A DNA stretch of 14,618 nucleotides from an archaeon (GCA_020053615.1 JAGVMW010000204.1:1-14618); one strand, 5' to 3'. Positions 1 through 6,829 are shown, counted from the stretch's first letter. Translations and numbers: made by a program. Notes: generated by a model not told the origin, from the sequence alone.

Positions 1-71
1 ACCGCAAGCGGTGGGGTACAAGAAAATAAGAAACTACTTATTTTCTGTACAGAAAGCAGAGGCTTTCTTGT
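1..71. repeat. Cluster of overlapping hairpins at the window edge
   Basis: Three inverted repeats lie side by side. ACCGC and GCGGT (1-5/8-12) are separated by two bases. GTACAAGAAAATAAG (16-30) pairs with 37-50 apart from one bulged base, around a 6-nt loop. AGAAAGC (51-57) pairs with 62-68 around a 4-nt loop. The second and third share the GTAC(A)AGAAA core, so they are alternative folds. No T-run follows, so a terminator for an unseen upstream gene is only one possibility; a structured RNA end or repeat element is another. Confidence 0.45.
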
Positions 72-108
72 ATCACAAACAAATCAAAAGATAAAATGTT
101 CCCAAAAC

Positions 109-177
109 ATTCACTTTTCTGAAAATAACCTCTCTCCACCCGAACAAATAACAACTATATTCACTTTTCTGAAAATA
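109..177. repeat. Two exact 19-bp direct repeats upstream of the MNT/HEPN operon
   Basis: The 19-bp sequence ATTCACTTTTCTGAAAATA occurs at 109-127 and again at 159-177, exactly 50 bp apart. Its core TTTTC-T-GAAAA is a palindrome, as expected for a site bound by a dimeric regulator. The second copy ends just before the BRE/TATA box of the operon. I infer an operator pair, possibly for the winged-helix domain of the first gene product; binding is not shown by the sequence. Confidence 0.6.
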
Positions 178-191
178 GAAACATTTATATA
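178..191 (+). promoter_or_regulatory. BRE/TATA box of the MNT-HEPN operon
   Basis: GAAACA followed by TTTATATA (184-191) matches the archaeal BRE plus TATA pattern. A start site about 27 nt downstream, near 215, would give a leader of about 40 nt to the ATG at 255. No Shine-Dalgarno motif is visible before that ATG. Confidence 0.65.
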
Positions 192-254
192 CTTAATGTT
201 ATTACCTATATCCAAAATATTGAAAATAGCTCAAATATAAAACACATCACAAAA

Positions 255-905
255 ATGTTCCTAGAAAACCTATTAGGCTCAAAAGCCAAAGTGAAGCTCC
301 TGCGCGTTTTAGCAGAGTCCAGAACTGCTTTTACTTTGCAGGATCTCAAAAACGAGACTGAACTAAGCATAGGAATAATTCATCAATCTTTGCAGGATTT
401 ACTCAACGAAGGAATTATCCTCAAAATCAAAGGAAAGAGGAAAGAAAGGCTCTTTAAATTTGACACAGACAGTTCCTTTGCCCATCCTATTTTTGAATTG
501 TTTCGGCTGGAAAAAACTTCGCAGAGAAAAGAATCCGTTTTTCTGCACACTTGGAACGTATTGGAGAGTGCCGTATCAAAACTCAAAGAAAAATCTTCAT
601 TAATACTTTTGTTTGGCAGCCAGGCAAGAGGGAATGCCACTTTAAGAAGCGACATAGATATTCTAGTTATACCCACAAATTCTCTGGCAGAGATTACCGT
701 TGCTCTGAATGGAGTAAAATCTAAGAACATAATTAATCCTTTGATAATAAGCTTGCCGGCATTTCAAGAAGAAATAAAGAAAAACACTTTATTTTACCAA
801 AACATTAAAGCTGATGCGTTTATACTTTACTTTGATTCAAAAATAAAAGAGGCTCTCCGCCCTTTTTTTGAAGATATAGGTTACAAAAATGGATCCAGAA
901 TTTGA
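255..905 (+). CDS. Winged-helix–MNT nucleotidyltransferase (MntA-like antitoxin)
   Basis: Protein of 216 residues. Residues 1-70 read as a winged-helix DNA-binding domain. Residues about 95-195 form a minimal nucleotidyltransferase domain with the motif GSQARG (121-126) and SDID (132-135), a perfect GS-x10-D-x-D with metal-binding D133 and D135. In the known MntA-HepT systems the MNT protein neutralises its HEPN partner by transferring AMP groups to it. The next gene is a HEPN protein and overlaps this one by 17 bp, which fits that pairing. The DNA-binding domain fused to the enzyme suggests that the antitoxin also controls its own operon, perhaps through the 19-bp repeats upstream. There is no Shine-Dalgarno motif; the ATG is the first after the TATA box. 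Family assignment is firm; the antitoxin role is inferred from the pairing. Confidence 0.85.
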   Translation: MFLENLLGSKAKVKLLRVLAESRTAFTLQDLKNETELSIGIIHQSLQDLLNEGIILKIKGKRKERLFKFDTDSSFAHPIFELFRLEKTSQRKESVFLHTWNVLESAVSKLKEKSSLILLFGSQARGNATLRSDIDILVIPTNSLAEITVALNGVKSKNIINPLIISLPAFQEEIKKNTLFYQNIKADAFILYFDSKIKEALRPFFEDIGYKNGSRI

Positions 906-1356
906 GACAAAATGCTTGAGTCAGAGAACCGTTGTGCATCCGCCGACGGTGATAAAAATAGACGATTCAAGAGAAAGGCACCATCTTGCCAGCCAGCATA
1001 AAAACAATGCCACTTATTTCTTTGAGTGTGCTAATAATTTGCTTAACAGTTCTACTCCATTGGTTGCTATTTTGATTGCCTATTTTTCTATGGAGCATAA
1101 AGCTAATCAATTGCTTGCTTTACATGGCTACAAAGTGGAAAGCCATATTTGCACTCAGATGGGGTTGAGCAAGATAGCCCAAAGAAAGGAGCTGGCTAAA
1201 ATGCTTAGTGACATCTTTACTTTACGGCAGAACATTGGCTATCGCATGAATTTGACGCCCAGCCCCGAAAGCAAGCTGGAAGCGGAGCAAGTTATTACAG
1301 AGATATTAATTCCGTTTATGCAGGAGGTTGATGGGTTGGTAAGGGGGTTGGGGTGA
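889..1356 (+). CDS. HEPN-domain protein (HepT-like toxin candidate)
   Basis: Protein of 155 residues, mostly helical, with a HEPN-type core at about 35-150, including the AYFSMEHKANQLLALHGY stretch (64-81). HEPN ribonucleases carry R-x4-6-H; here the equivalent place reads R113-QNIG-Y118-R-M, so the His is replaced by Tyr and the following HepT Tyr by Met. The gene starts inside the MNT gene, with AGG (878-880) eight bases before the ATG, so translation is probably coupled. By family it would be the toxin or the substrate-binding partner of the MNT protein. The altered motif means ribonuclease activity cannot be assumed. The end has a run of Gly/Leu/Val residues and is followed by a weak 5-bp hairpin only. 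Confidence 0.75.
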   Translation: MDPEFETKCLSQRTVVHPPTVIKIDDSRERHHLASQHKNNATYFFECANNLLNSSTPLVAILIAYFSMEHKANQLLALHGYKVESHICTQMGLSKIAQRKELAKMLSDIFTLRQNIGYRMNLTPSPESKLEAEQVITEILIPFMQEVDGLVRGLG

Positions 1357-1410
1357 TTTTGGTGAAAACGTTTCTTAGAGGAGTTATCGATGAATGGAGT
1401 TGGTGAAAAT

Positions 1411-3528
1411 TTATTCACACTCTAACTCTCCATCTGAATCCAGTTTTAAAATCCAAGCATCGCTCCCTCCTGCTCCTTTTGAGTATGTTTGACCAGCTAC
1501 AATATATCCATCATCACTAGTTTGTTGGATTGAAAGTGCATAATCTTCTGGCCACAATCCAAAAGTCTTATCCCATACTAAATTACCATTCTCATCTAGT
1601 TTTAAAACCCAAGCATCGCTCCCTCCTGTGCCCTTTGAGTTTGTTTGACCAGCCGCGATATATCCCCCATTGATAGTTTGCTGGATTGAATTTGCCCTAT
1701 CCGGTTGGTTGCTTCCCCCAACGGTTTTATCCCATTCTAAGTTCCCGTTTGAATTCAATTTTAAAATCCAAGCATCATATTCGCCTGTACCTTTTGGTAT
1801 TGTCTGACCGGCCACAACATAACCCCCATCAGTGGTTTGTTGGATTGAATGTGCCCAATCATCAAGACTTCCACCAAAGGTTTTATCCCAGACTAAATTT
1901 CCAGCAGAATCAAGTTTGAATACCCAAGCATCGTGCTGCCCCGTGCCTTTTGAATTAGTCCAGCCAGTTACAATATAACCCCCATCGGTGGTCTGTTGGA
2001 TTGACTCTGCTCCATCATCAAGATATTCTCCAAAAGTCTTATCCCAGACTAAATTTCCAGCAGAATCCAGTTTAAATACCCAAGCGTCTTCATACCCTGC
2101 GCCTTTTGAAGAGGTCGTACCAGTTACAATAAATCCACCATCAGTTGTCTGCTGAATTGAATACGGTTCATCGCTCCCACTTCCTCCAAAGGTTTTATCC
2201 CAGACTAAATTTCCATTCGAATCAAGTTTAAAAACCCAAGCATCATTTCCTCCTGCACCTTTTGAAGCAGTATCGCCTACAACAATATATCCTCCATCAT
2301 CTGTCTGCCAAATTGACTTTCCCCGATCCTCTTCACTTCCACCAAAAGTCTTTTCCCACAATAGATTTCCTGTGGAATCAAGTTTTAAAACCCAGATATC
2401 AAATATTCCTACACCTTTTGACGTAGTTCCGCCAGTTAGGATATATCCTTCATCTTTTGTTTGTTGAATTGATTTTATCCAATCATTACCACTCCCACCA
2501 AAAGTCTTCTCCCAAGCATCACACACATTCACCACCACTATCTTAACCGCAACACTATCCTCCTCTCCCCCATCCCCTACCTTAACCGTAACCTCATACT
2601 CTCCAGCTTGTTCATACGTCGGCGTCCAAGTGAAAATATTCCCTTCCAACTTCGCCCCTGCAGGCGCATTCTGAACAGAATAACTCAACATATCTTCATC
2701 AGCATCAGCCGCTTCAATCTCAAGCGTTAATTCTTCTCCTTGGCTGATGGTTATGTCGTCTATGGGACTTAAAAATGGCTTTTGATTGACATCCACCACT
2801 TTAATCTTTACAACACTCCACTCTGAATAAGCAGTTCCATCAAAAGCCCTAACACTTGCTTCAATGCTTTTGCTCGTTTCAGGATGGGTTACAAAGCTGT
2901 ATTCGGGACTAAAACTCAATTCTCCATTCTCAAAAGTTGCTCCTGTCGGTAAATCTTTGCCCTCAAAAATTAATTTATCCCCATCACTATCCGTACCCGA
3001 AACGGTAACTTTTAGCGTTTCTCCTTCTTTAACTTCTTTATCACCAATCGGATTTAAAACCGGAGCACTATTCAAAGAAACACAAGCTCCATCCAAACAA
3101 CTATACTTCCCTCCAATCTCTTTACAACTCTTTTGAGAAAAACCATATTGATTATTCTTACTACATGTCCCTTCTATCAGATATTCTTTGCCTGAGAAAG
3201 TAGTACAATAATCAGCTTTACCTTTCAAATCTACGTTGGTAGTCACAATCCCTTTAGTAAGAAAATTTACTCCGTTATCTGAATCTTTGCACCATACCTG
3301 TTCAATAGTATAAATACTAGATTTCTCAATACAGTTTAATGAACAAGCTCGATAAGCGGTATATTGTTTGTCTTTCAGAAGTGTTAAGCAACCATCGGTG
3401 TCCAGACAGCTCCAATAAAACTGCTTTTGGTATGAAGCTAATTGAGAATATGTCTTCCCGGCTATCGCTCCCGAGCTTACCACTACAAGAAAGATTATCA
3501 ATGTAATTATTAATGTGTTTTTTCCCAT
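1411..3528 (-). CDS. Secreted/surface protein: Cys-rich region, two Ig-like domains, seven-repeat beta-propeller
   Basis: I choose the ATG at 3528 (705 residues) because CGGAGGGGT lies seven bases before it; an in-frame ATG at 3561 would add 11 residues. A hydrophobic signal segment ends near AIAG (residue 24). A Cys-rich region follows (about 40-150, at least nine Cys, ending SCLDGACV). Then come two putative Ig/cadherin-like domains (about 155-250 and 255-337), each opening with a P-x-L-x-P-I motif and containing D-x-D acidic motifs. Residues about 338-703 hold seven repeats of 52 residues (one of 53) with the pattern W-x-KTFG...SIQQT-DGGY-V-G-T-SKG-G--DAW--KLD--GNL, best read as a seven-bladed beta-propeller. 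There is no C-terminal anchor; the chain ends soon after the last blade. Probably an exported adhesion or ligand-binding protein; no enzyme motif was seen. The ligand is unknown. Confidence 0.8.
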   Translation of the reverse strand: MGKNTLIITLIIFLVVVSSGAIAGKTYSQLASYQKQFYWSCLDTDGCLTLLKDKQYTAYRACSLNCIEKSSIYTIEQVWCKDSDNGVNFLTKGIVTTNVDLKGKADYCTTFSGKEYLIEGTCSKNNQYGFSQKSCKEIGGKYSCLDGACVSLNSAPVLNPIGDKEVKEGETLKVTVSGTDSDGDKLIFEGKDLPTGATFENGELSFSPEYSFVTHPETSKSIEASVRAFDGTAYSEWSVVKIKVVDVNQKPFLSPIDDITISQGEELTLEIEAADADEDMLSYSVQNAPAGAKLEGNIFTWTPTYEQAGEYEVTVKVGDGGEEDSVAVKIVVVNVCDAWEKTFGGSGNDWIKSIQQTKDEGYILTGGTTSKGVGIFDIWVLKLDSTGNLLWEKTFGGSEEDRGKSIWQTDDGGYIVVGDTASKGAGGNDAWVFKLDSNGNLVWDKTFGGSGSDEPYSIQQTTDGGFIVTGTTSSKGAGYEDAWVFKLDSAGNLVWDKTFGEYLDDGAESIQQTTDGGYIVTGWTNSKGTGQHDAWVFKLDSAGNLVWDKTFGGSLDDWAHSIQQTTDGGYVVAGQTIPKGTGEYDAWILKLNSNGNLEWDKTVGGSNQPDRANSIQQTINGGYIAAGQTNSKGTGGSDAWVLKLDENGNLVWDKTFGLWPEDYALSIQQTSDDGYIVAGQTYSKGAGGSDAWILKLDSDGELECE
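1414..2520 (-). repeat. Seven 156-bp tandem coding repeats of the propeller
   Basis: The propeller repeats are also similar as DNA. For example, a 29-bp stretch at 1883-1911 is identical to 2039-2067, exactly 156 bp apart. Adjacent blades 3-5 are the closest pair set. This suggests fairly recent duplication or gene conversion between blades, and makes this stretch prone to assembly error or copy-number change. Confidence 0.75.
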
Positions 3529-3534
3529 TTTAAG

Positions 3535-3604
3535 ACCCCTCCGAATTTTATTCAGCAACATCCAGCACCCTTCGAATAGTAGAAAAATAGCTAGAGATAT
3601 AAAG
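3535..3604 (-). promoter_or_regulatory. TATA box and strong Shine-Dalgarno for the propeller gene
   Basis: On the minus strand CTTTATAT (3597-3604) is a TATA box; initiation about 27 nt on, near 3573, leaves a leader of about 45 nt. CGGAGGGGT (3535-3543) is the clearest Shine-Dalgarno site in the window and fixes the start at 3528. Confidence 0.65.
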
Positions 3605-3671
3605 CTTTCTGGAACGATTTGAGGGAGTGCACTTCATACACTTAATCAACTAGCGAACTCTCCTGTTTCTT

Positions 3672-4451
3672 TCATCTCAATATAATTGCATTTCCCCTTC
3701 CTTTCTTAATCTTCTCAATCCTGCCTTTATGCTCTAATTCTGTTAGAATCAAGCTAATCTTCGATTCAGATAAATGCATCATCTCTTTACGCAGCTCTTT
3801 CTGATAAATCCTGCCCCCATATCTTTTGATGATAGCAATGGTTTCATCCAAATAGCCAGGCTCGGCAGCTAATTCTTCTTTCAACTCTTTTACTGTTTTA
3901 GTTTCTTTAATCTCAGGAATATGTTCTTCTTCATCTTTCTTTGTTGAATGAATTGGTTTCTTCCCTCCTTTTTTGAACCACCATAATATAATTCCAATAA
4001 TTACTAGTAACACACCAATTCCAACCAACCAATACCTCCAACTATTATCTGCTGTATCCAAAACCACTTCAGTATCTAATTCTTGTTCAGTATCGCTCCA
4101 TAAATCTTCTTCGTCTCCCAAACCGCCAATTAAGAATAAATCTAACACATATTCTCCTTCTTTAACTATCTCCACTTCTTCGCTGGTTTCTTCATCTACT
4201 TTTTGGGCAGTTAAAGTATATTTCCCAGGAGAAACTTCAAATTGATAATTTCCATCTTTGGATAAGTATTTTTGTTCGGGTTGAGTATTAATAGTAACAA
4301 AAGTATCCGTTTCCAGCTCTAATTTGGTGTTGTAAATACTGCCTTTAAGCGTAGCCGAAAGAGCCATTGGGGCAAGGATAATTACAATTAGTATAATCAT
4401 TATTCCTAAACTTAGTTTAGCCATCTTAACCATCTTAACTGAAGTAATCAT
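3672..4451 (-). CDS. Membrane-anchored winged-helix regulator (COG2512-like)
   Basis: Protein of up to 259 residues with an N-terminal hydrophobic segment (about 12-32), an outside domain of about 100 residues (33-137) that resembles small beta-sandwich/carboxypeptidase-regulatory-like modules (GSIYNT...GNYQFEVSPGKYTLTAQK), an acidic stretch (112-126), a second membrane helix (about 140-159) followed by Lys residues, a charged linker, and a C-terminal winged helix (about 198-259: GGRIYQKELRKE, SESKISLILTELEHKGRI). This order matches the archaeal predicted membrane-associated transcription regulators. It looks like a one-piece receptor that senses outside and binds DNA inside. It lies directly upstream of the propeller gene, in the same direction, so that gene is a plausible target. 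Three in-frame ATGs (4451, 4433, 4424) compete as starts, none with a Shine-Dalgarno motif. Confidence 0.75.
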   Translation of the reverse strand: MITSVKMVKMAKLSLGIMIILIVIILAPMALSATLKGSIYNTKLELETDTFVTINTQPEQKYLSKDGNYQFEVSPGKYTLTAQKVDEETSEEVEIVKEGEYVLDLFLIGGLGDEEDLWSDTEQELDTEVVLDTADNSWRYWLVGIGVLLVIIGIILWWFKKGGKKPIHSTKKDEEEHIPEIKETKTVKELKEELAAEPGYLDETIAIIKRYGGRIYQKELRKEMMHLSESKISLILTELEHKGRIEKIKKGRGNAIILR

Positions 4452-4456
4452 ATTAC

Positions 4457-4486
4457 AGTATAAAAACGTATCGTTAGTATAAAAAC
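4457..4486 (-). promoter_or_regulatory. Tandem duplicated TATA boxes of the membrane regulator
   Basis: The 11-mer GTTTTTATACT (minus strand) occurs twice, at 4476-4486 and 4457-4467, 19 bp apart. Each TATA centre lies about 28-30 nt from an in-frame ATG (4451 and 4433, themselves 18 bp apart). This predicts two nearly leaderless transcripts encoding proteins that differ by six N-terminal residues. Alternatively the repeat is a regulator site overlapping one promoter. Confidence 0.55.
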
Positions 4487-4614
4487 ACCAAAAGTATGCC
4501 CAAATACATTAAAAACACATATTTTGTAACTTAGCTCTAAGAACTAACCAAATCAAGCTTCCTAAAGCTTAACATGTCTAAATCTGCCTCTGTTTAAAGC
4601 AAATCCAAAAGTAT

Positions 4615-4701
4615 CTTTAAAAAGAAGTGTGTTTGTTATACCTCCAGCACGCACAAGTTAAGTGTAAGAAGGTGCAAGAAGTTAAGCGTGGAAATGCTTA
4701 A
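4615..4701 (+). promoter_or_regulatory. Promoter and structured leader of the 141-residue gene
   Basis: CTTTAAAAAG (4615-4624) is a TATA-like box, placing initiation near 4647 and giving a long leader of about 80 nt. The leader contains the direct repeat AAGTTAAGYGT at 4655-4665 and 4679-4689 (10 of 11 identical, 24 bp apart) and a perfect 6-bp hairpin TTAAGC/GCTTAA (4682-4687/4696-4701). The remainder of 4452-4614 between the divergent genes shows nothing else I recognise. Confidence 0.45.
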
Positions 4702-4725
4702 TGAAGTGGTATGAGGATGGTAAAC

Positions 4726-5151
4726 ATGAAAATCAACAAAAACAAAAAACCTAACCGTAAAAAACCAAGTAACCACAAACTTAAACCAATGGAACCAAAA
4801 ATATTTACTGAAACTGAAAAAGGAAATTTAGGCCGAATCCGTATTTATCATACTGGGGAGTTCACCCATACTGATATCGCTAACCAAGTAGTTCATTGCT
4901 TAAACGAAAAAGGCTACGGAGTATATATCAAGTCTGATTCGTTTGATTCAGGAGCGCATGTAGGAAATGGTACGATGAGTCCTTCCGTGAATGTTTGTCC
5001 TATAGATAATCCCGGTATGGGCTTTGGCCCTCATGGATATATGTATGGTACTACAGTTATTAATTCCGGTTTTGCCGAAGTATCTCATCCGGGCATCCGT
5101 CAATCTTTAATCAATCATTTTCAAAGCTTAGAAACGTGTGCAAGTGCTTAA
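4726..5151 (+). CDS. Unrecognised basic-tailed small protein
   Basis: I do not recognise this protein. The ATG at 4726 (141 residues) has GAGG nine bases upstream; in-frame ATGs at 4711 and 4717 would add five or three residues. The first 22 residues are almost all Lys, Asn, Arg, Pro, which could contact nucleic acid or ribosomes. The rest looks like a small folded domain with the segments GRIRIYHTGEFTHTDIANQV, CLNEKGYGVYIKS and a Gly/Met/Pro-rich stretch containing GMGFGPHGYMYGTT. It has three Cys and several His but no spaced metal motif. There is no signal peptide, so it should be cytoplasmic, unlike its downstream neighbours. Codon use looks ordinary for the window, so it is probably a real gene. 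Confidence 0.6.
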   Translation: MKINKNKKPNRKKPSNHKLKPMEPKIFTETEKGNLGRIRIYHTGEFTHTDIANQVVHCLNEKGYGVYIKSDSFDSGAHVGNGTMSPSVNVCPIDNPGMGFGPHGYMYGTTVINSGFAEVSHPGIRQSLINHFQSLETCASA

Positions 5152-5162
5152 TTACAATCAAA

Positions 5163-5202
5163 GTTTAATTTAAAAAACAAATAAACCAAAAATATATGGA
5201 GG
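5163..5202 (+). promoter_or_regulatory. TATA-like box and GGAGG ribosome site of the coiled-coil gene
   Basis: The A/T-rich stretch GTTTAATTTAAAAA (5163-5176) can supply a TATA box, and GGAGG (5198-5202) lies seven bases before the ATG at 5210. If the TATA centre is near 5167, initiation falls near 5194, just before the ribosome site. Confidence 0.45.
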
Positions 5203-5209
5203 AAAAAAA

Positions 5210-6382
5210 ATGAAAACACTAACAAAATTAGCTGCTTTGGCAGTGCTGGTAGTATTTATACTAAGTATTATTCCAGCTGCCTTAGCCGAACCGTTCCAAG
5301 CAGGTGCAGGACCGGCAGTACCAGTAAAAGATGTTGTACCTGTAAAGGATGTGGTAAAAGACCAAGTAAAAGATAAAGTAGTCTTAGATGACAAGAAAGA
5401 ACAGGACAGCGATATTCTAACCCCTGGACCGGGAATGAAAGAACAAGCGCCTTACGACAAATCAACGCAAGTAGATGGGGATGATAAAGTATCTGATGTA
5501 AATAAACAAGATAAACCTAAAGATAAAGCAATCTCTAAGTTCAACACCAAAGAAGAGTTGCAGAAGTACAAAGAACATGTTAAGTTAGCAAAAGAAAAAT
5601 ATGAAGAATTAAAAGACAGAAGGGAAAGAGCCAAAGAAGTATATGACCAACAGAAAGACGAGCTGAAAGACAGACGGGCAAGAATGCAGGAAATCTGCAA
5701 AGAAACACCTGAAGAGTGCGCTTCTAAAACATCAGAATTTAAAGTAGGAGCACAACAGCATTTGGAGAAAACTTTAGAATTAGTTGCTGCATCTGTGGAA
5801 AAAATCACTAATCGAGTTGAAGATTCCAAAGTGTTAACTGAAGAAGAGAAGAAATCCGCTTTGGAACAAATAGCTGCACTTGAAGCCAAGCTGGCTGAAG
5901 AACAGAAGAAGCTCGAAGCATTAAGCGCCGATACCAGCCGAGAAGAATGGAACGCTGCTATCAGAGAATTCAAGTTGATGTGGACTGAAGTAAAACAGAG
6001 TGAGCAGAGAATTGTGTCCATGTTGATTAGCTCCAAAATGGGAAATCTGGTAGAAAAGCATGATGAAATCTACAATTCCATGTTGATGCGCATAGACGTC
6101 CTGAAAAACAAAGGGATAGATACTGCTTCGTTAGAAGATATTGCTGCTGACTTCAGAGAACAGTTAAGTGACTTATCTGCGGAACAGAAAGCTGCTCGAG
6201 AAGCATGGTCTCAAGCAACTGATAGAGAAGCTCTTAAACAGGCTAAAGACGCTCAGTTGAAAGTGCGCGATGGCATGAAAGAGACTAAAGAGACGCTGCA
6301 TAAGTTTGTAGAAGAGTACAAAACTCTGAACAAACCAGCTGAAGCAACCCCAGAAGCGCCAGCAGAGAACACTTCAGAATAA
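5210..6382 (+). CDS. Secreted coiled-coil protein
   Basis: Protein of 390 residues. Residues 1-26 are a signal peptide with a likely cleavage after AALA. A low-complexity Val/Lys/Asp stretch follows (38-60, repeated VKDVV and VKD units), then a charged linker to about 110. Residues about 112-375 are rich in Glu, Lys, Gln, Ala and Leu and read as long coiled-coil helices, with one Cys pair (C163, C170). The C-terminus is Pro/Ala/Glu-rich (PAEATPEAPAEN) with no membrane anchor. The start is supported by GGAGG seven bases upstream. I do not assign a function; a structural or cell-envelope filament role is a guess. The stop codon lies within a 9-bp sequence that recurs on the far side of the following structured element. 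Confidence 0.75.
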   Translation: MKTLTKLAALAVLVVFILSIIPAALAEPFQAGAGPAVPVKDVVPVKDVVKDQVKDKVVLDDKKEQDSDILTPGPGMKEQAPYDKSTQVDGDDKVSDVNKQDKPKDKAISKFNTKEELQKYKEHVKLAKEKYEELKDRRERAKEVYDQQKDELKDRRARMQEICKETPEECASKTSEFKVGAQQHLEKTLELVAASVEKITNRVEDSKVLTEEEKKSALEQIAALEAKLAEEQKKLEALSADTSREEWNAAIREFKLMWTEVKQSEQRIVSMLISSKMGNLVEKHDEIYNSMLMRIDVLKNKGIDTASLEDIAADFREQLSDLSAEQKAAREAWSQATDREALKQAKDAQLKVRDGMKETKETLHKFVEEYKTLNKPAEATPEAPAENTSE

Positions 6383-6532
6383 AATCGTATGTGCATAGCA
6401 CCAAACGGGCAAGTGAGCTCGTCTTATTGTTCGTGCTGAGATGAGCATTCCATTGCGACTCGCACACAATGCTCGATTACAGTGATGTAGCGATTCGAGC
6501 AAGCGAACGAGCTATGCACATATATAAAACCG
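6379..6532. repeat. MITE-like or structured-RNA element bounded by 12-bp inverted repeats
   Basis: TATGTGCATAGC at 6388-6399 is the exact reverse complement of 6511-6522. Inside are a 7-bp hairpin GAGCATT/AATGCTC (6443-6449/6468-6474) and a partial pairing of 6429-6440 with 6494-6507. The 135-bp element is about 48% G+C by my count, clearly richer than its flanks. Outside the inverted repeats lie near-identical 9-mers, ATAAAATCG (6379-6387) and ATAAAACCG (6524-6532), which look like a target-site duplication with one change. No open frame fills it. Either a small non-autonomous mobile element or a structured non-coding RNA. Confidence 0.55.
6521..6529 (+). promoter_or_regulatory. TATA box of the small lipoprotein gene
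   Basis: TATATAAAA sits across the right end of the inverted-repeat element. Initiation about 27 nt downstream, near 6552, gives a leader of about 41 nt containing GAGGT (6580-6584). If the element is mobile, its right edge contributes this promoter. Confidence 0.6.
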
Positions 6533-6535
6533 AAA

Positions 6536-6560
6536 GCTTTTTATTCTTTTTTTGTTTTTC
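6536..6560 (+). terminator. T-rich tract, probable terminator of the coiled-coil gene
   Basis: A short palindrome AAAGCTTT is followed by a tract that is almost all T up to 6560. Archaeal termination commonly uses such T-tracts. It overlaps the predicted start region of the lipoprotein promoter. Confidence 0.45.
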
Positions 6561-6592
6561 TTATTTAATTCAACTAAAAGAGGTAATAAACT

Positions 6593-6826
6593 ATGAATAA
6601 AAAATATATAACCATAATATCAATAATGATGATTCTAGCGTTGGCTTTGCTAGTGGTGAGCTGTAAATCTGCTCCAAACGTAGACACAGATACATCTGGA
6701 ACTGCCGCTAGTTCAGAAGAAGCGCAAGTTTCTGAAAGCTTGGGAGAAGTAGATGATTTAGAACAGTTAGACAAAGAATTAAATGAAATCGATGATGCAG
6801 GGATAGATGATTTGCAAATAGAATAA
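6593..6826 (+). CDS. Small acidic lipoprotein
   Basis: Protein of 77 residues. A Lys-bearing N-terminus and hydrophobic segment (6-22) end in the lipobox-like LVVSC, so C24 is the likely lipidated residue. The mature part is short, Ser/Thr-rich at first and then strongly acidic (Asp/Glu with only two Lys), with no domain I recognise. GAGGT lies eight bases before the ATG. It converges on the ligase gene with only 14 bp between stops. A function in the cell envelope is inferred from the lipobox only. Confidence 0.7.
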   Translation: MNKKYITIISIMMILALALLVVSCKSAPNVDTDTSGTAASSEEAQVSESLGEVDDLEQLDKELNEIDDAGIDDLQIE

Positions 6827-6829
6827 GAA

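Noticed and set aside
93..111. AATGTT/AACATT inverted repeat and a nine-codon frame
   Set aside because: Short pairing in AT-rich sequence is expected by chance and no start signals accompany it.
1390..1425. Eleven-codon open frame with AGAGGAG six bases upstream, after the HEPN gene
   Set aside because: It overlaps the end of the convergent propeller gene and is too short to support as a gene without conservation data.
5452..6036. 194-codon open frame opposite the coiled-coil gene
   Set aside because: Ser/Leu/Phe-rich translation typical of the antisense of Glu/Lys-rich coding sequence; no promoter or ribosome site.
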